Shown here: piece by piece, positions 21,979 to 24,005 of the stretch
Position numbering within the stretch: position 1 is the first letter of the stretch
Layout: the number at the start of each line of letters is the position of its first letter
Notes under the pieces: model-generated
What the model saw: only the letters and a program-made list of their open reading frames with translations
Database searches by the model: none
Told to the model about the DNA's origin: nothing
Program-made: the position numbers and the translations under genes
Assembly (NCBI GenBank): GCA_028565635.1
Contig: JAOXYB010070945.1
Span: forward strand, 1-24,005
Source: Phoronis ovalis
Taxonomy: Eukaryota; Phoronida; Phoronidae
Reading direction: 5' to 3'
Length of the DNA stretch: 24,005 nucleotides

Positions 21979-24005
21979 GTATGTATGGCAGATTTTGCCA
22001 AAATTTCTCTTTTTTGTTAATCAGTACTATAAAAAAAATTTAATATATACAGAGTCAAATCGTAACTGGTATTGACACATTGGGCCACCCTTAAAAAATT
22101 GTTGGTTTGTGGTTGCCAACCGATCCACGAAAAAAGTGCTGACCCAAAAAATTTTCCCTCTATTGCTAGCAATTTTTTTTTGTGATTTAAGATCTTTCTG
22201 GATCAAAATCTAGATCCATTTCTCCTGGAATTTCGCATTTGCTTTTCTCAACTGAAAAAAAAAATTCTACCCACCTACCGATCCACCCCTCTTAGAGGTG
22301 GGTCGGCAACCACAAACCAACAATCTTTTAAGAGTGGCCTTGTCAAAGTAAAAAAATCAAACTCTCATCAACCTTTGGACTCAGTTATCTGTGATCTAGG
22401 ATTTTCTGCAGGGTACTAGGCTTTTCTATAAATAACATCAGAAAAATTGAGGCAGATCCTCTTCTAAATTTTAGATTTATTATTGTTTGGCCAGATTATA
22501 TAGCAAATACTGACCCTAAATATCTCTGTAGCTCAATGCTTAATTTAGTATTTATTTTTGCTAACTTAGCATATTAATATAATGTATGGTCACCATAAAA
22601 TAAATGCAGGATGTGTACCTGGAAGTGTAGTTGAGTGACTGCATTTCTGTCCCCAATATTACCTTTGTCAAACTAATGTCAACTAGAACATACTGACAAT
22701 TTTTCCAGGTGAATTAAGTGCAAGTAAATTCAACCTGTTGCATAGTTTATTTATAAATTAACAATACCCATAGGTTTGAAGTTGTTTTTTTAAAGAAGTA
22801 ATAATTTTACATGCACCCAAGAAAAACAGTAGGCACTAAAATCCTGAATATGGGTAAAATAAAAGTGCATAAAACCACTTAAAAGTACACTGTCAGACAC
22901 ACACAAGGTAGAATAATATATCTGTGTTAACCGTCTTGCCTAAATTCGATCCTATTTTTCTAAATAACACAAATCGTAACAAGAAACTATGTTTTTCAGA
23001 TAGTAAAAATAACAGAACATAACAGGCAAATGTTTCATTGGATTGAGAAACAACATGTTCTTAGCTATAAGCTATGTCAGCTACACTGAACTACAAACTA
23101 CACATAATTATTCCCTTACACCTTTTGAGATAAAATCTGTCAAAACATTTGTACAGATTACAAAAGATGTTAAAAATATTTACACAGTGCTACCCAAGTT
23201 TTTACTGGCATTAATTTACTGAATAGGTGAAATGTCATAAATCTTAAGTTGTGTGTTTTTCTTTACTATTAACAAGTAAGACATATGCGACACTTCTCAA
23301 TAAAAAATATTTTTTTGTAAACAAAAATAATTTTAGAAATCTATGGTGTTGAAATGTGGAGAATAGTTTTTTTCAAGTTAGCACTGAAATAGTATATTTT
23401 TTTCAGATCTCATTCACAGTATGCAACATTTTTGAAGCTCAGTACAATAGTTTTAAACTTGGTTTGTTAGTATTAGCTAATACTCCTGGAAGTTCCTTAA
23501 CCAAGTTTTTCATTGTAAACACAGAGGGTGACACAATGTTACATGATGCAGTCAACTCAGTCTCAGGTTTGTTGGTACTAGGTAAGTCATCTACTAGTTT
23601 AATACTAGACATTTTTCAAAGCAGCCTGCTTCTATCATGAGTAACCATGCTCCACAGGTAGCACATTTTTCAGAGCAGCATTAACCAAACTGTGTATTTT
23701 ATGTTCACCTATTCCTAACTCGTACAAAAAATAAAAATAGCTGGGTACAATGAATAACTTTTTGTGACAGTTTTGATGGTAAAAACACCATTTTATGTTT
23801 AGTAAAATGCTGACTGATTGCAAAAAAATCTAGCAATGGCAACTAGTGGCAGCATACAATAACCGTATTATCATGTCTTACAATTATTCAAAATCACCAA
23901 TATTAAGTGAAATCATTATGAGACTTATGCTCCGTTTACACTACACTTTTGACACGGCGCAAACTGACACGGCGCAAGATGTTCCGTGTCAAGCGACCGT
24001 TTACA
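21241..24005 (+). CDS. Second SLC10-like membrane protein gene, partial (exons 1-2, 3' part beyond window)
   Basis: Exons 21241-21978 and 23407-23581 join in phase 0 and leave in phase 1, giving the first 304 residues. The order is signal peptide (1-20, MGLSSVFLFWLVVMVGYTYA, likely cleavage after TYA), ectodomain (~21-192) with sequons at N46, N72, N99, N166 and N170, then membrane segments (~195-212, ~231-262 and on). FMPNEIYALDEGKRVEIFLL mirrors FVPSAIELYKDDTASVYF of gene 1. LGVATQLVLMPL matches the family's ...QFxxMP(L/A). The crossover reads NTPGSSLTK, so the second glycine of the usual PGG is lost. It is a fast-diverging tandem paralogue. It has an open frame and good splice sites, so it is not obviously a pseudogene. 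Its substrate is unknown. Confidence 0.75.
21979..23406 (+). other. Gene 2 intron 1 (1428 bp), hosting a MITE-like element
   Basis: It begins GTATGT and ends in a T-rich tract with TTTTTTCAG. It holds the inverted-repeat element at 22083-22339. Apart from that I see only AT-rich unique sequence. Its length is close to that of gene 1 intron 1 (1410 bp), but without obvious sequence similarity. Confidence 0.8.
22080..22342. mobile_element. MITE-like element with 39-bp terminal inverted repeats
   Basis: The element spans 22083-22339 (257 bp). Left arm 22083-22121 and right arm 22301-22339 are reverse complements at 36 of 39 positions. Both ends start GGCCAC(C/T)CTTAAAA and share TTGTTGGTTTGTGGTTGCC. 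TTG flanks both ends (22080-22082, 22340-22342) as a possible 3-bp target-site duplication. The interior is T/A-rich and noncoding, with an extra palindrome (CACCCCTCT/AGAGGTGGG) near the right arm. Small size, long inverted ends and no ORF fit a nonautonomous DNA transposon. A 3-bp duplication would suit PIF/Harbinger-like elements, but TTG is not their usual target, so I leave the superfamily open. Confidence 0.8.
23407..23581 (+). CDS. Gene 2 exon 2: diverged SLC10 crossover region
   Basis: This exon is 175 nt, the same as gene 1 exon 2, phase 0 in and phase 1 out (CTAG|GTAAGT). It encodes residues 247-304: ISFTVCNIFEAQY completes a helix, LGLLVLANTPGSS is the crossover lead-in, and DAVNSVSGLLVL is the following helix. 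Equal length and phases place it confidently despite low identity. The PGG of gene 1 is PGS here. The positions that carry Ser-Asn in classical carriers read Thr-Lys. Confidence 0.8.
23582..23930 (+). other. Start of gene 2 intron 2
   Basis: This follows the GTAAGT donor. By analogy with gene 1 the next exon should begin with the last two bases of a split codon and encode the core membrane domain. No such acceptor and exon is visible before the window ends. Nothing else is recognised here. Confidence 0.6.
23931..24005. repeat. Edge of a GC-richer dispersed repeat, cut by the window end
   Basis: Composition changes sharply from AT-rich to GC-richer at ~23931. CCGTTTACA occurs at 23932-23940 and again at 23997-24005. 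GACACGGCGCAA occurs at 23951-23962 and 23966-23977, a 15-bp period. GTTCCGTGTC just after is an inverted relative of GACACGG. The mixture of short direct and inverted words suggests the end of a transposable element or satellite-like unit. The rest is outside the window. Confidence 0.5.

Noticed and set aside
22284-22304. Hairpin CACCCCTCT/AGAGGTGGG as a histone mRNA 3' stem-loop
   Set aside because: The loop is too short, the flanks lack the expected conserved words, and it lies inside the MITE-like element.
1-24005. tRNA, rRNA, CRISPR array or bacterial operon signals
   Set aside because: I looked for tRNA B-box-like words, regular direct-repeat/spacer arrays and tightly packed frames, and found none. 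The splice-site architecture marks the DNA as eukaryotic.

Overview
The window looks like AT-rich, intron-bearing animal genomic DNA. There is no dense ORF packing and no Shine-Dalgarno or operon structure. The clear coding segments are exons bounded by GT...AG with consistent phases. The encoded family (SLC10, bile acid:sodium symporter fold, with a secreted-type N-terminal ectodomain like the SLC10A3/A5 'P3 protein' branch) is metazoan in this form. An invertebrate, perhaps a mollusc or other lophotrochozoan, is my best guess, but only from general genome texture (AT-rich, MITEs, short degenerate minisatellites).

Layout. Positions 1-10.7 kb hold no gene I can support: only a C15 run, one weak exon-like patch (960-1062), a six-unit degenerate minisatellite (2396-2580), and an orphan cluster of octamer, CCAAT and TATA words (7511-7631). 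At 10773-10958 two hairpins lie back to back, the first with ~47-nt arms and a 4-nt loop. A TATA-like box (11178) then precedes gene 1, a complete four-exon SLC10-like gene (11349-16177, + strand). It is predicted to encode 571 aa: signal sequence, glycosylated ectodomain, SLC10 membrane domain, and a cytoplasmic tail whose last 26 residues sit in a tiny terminal exon carrying an RRIS phosphosite and a class I PDZ-type ending. About 5 kb of noncoding DNA follows, with a CTCF-like word at 17650. Gene 2 (21241 to beyond the window end, + strand) is a diverged tandem paralogue of which exons 1 and 2 are visible. Its first intron carries a 257-bp MITE-like element with 39-bp terminal inverted repeats. 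The window ends inside what looks like a GC-richer dispersed repeat.

How the genes relate. Both begin with a signal sequence and an ectodomain with five N-glycosylation sequons. Both then enter the first membrane segments ending in an 'MP(A/L)' at a phase-0 donor, followed by an exon of exactly 175 nt ending in phase 1. This shared architecture indicates tandem duplication followed by strong divergence. Residues that line the sodium sites in classical SLC10 carriers are altered in gene 1, and the diglycine of the first crossover is broken in gene 2. Sodium-coupled bile-acid transport should therefore not be assumed. All products and functions here are from reading the sequence; no database search was run.
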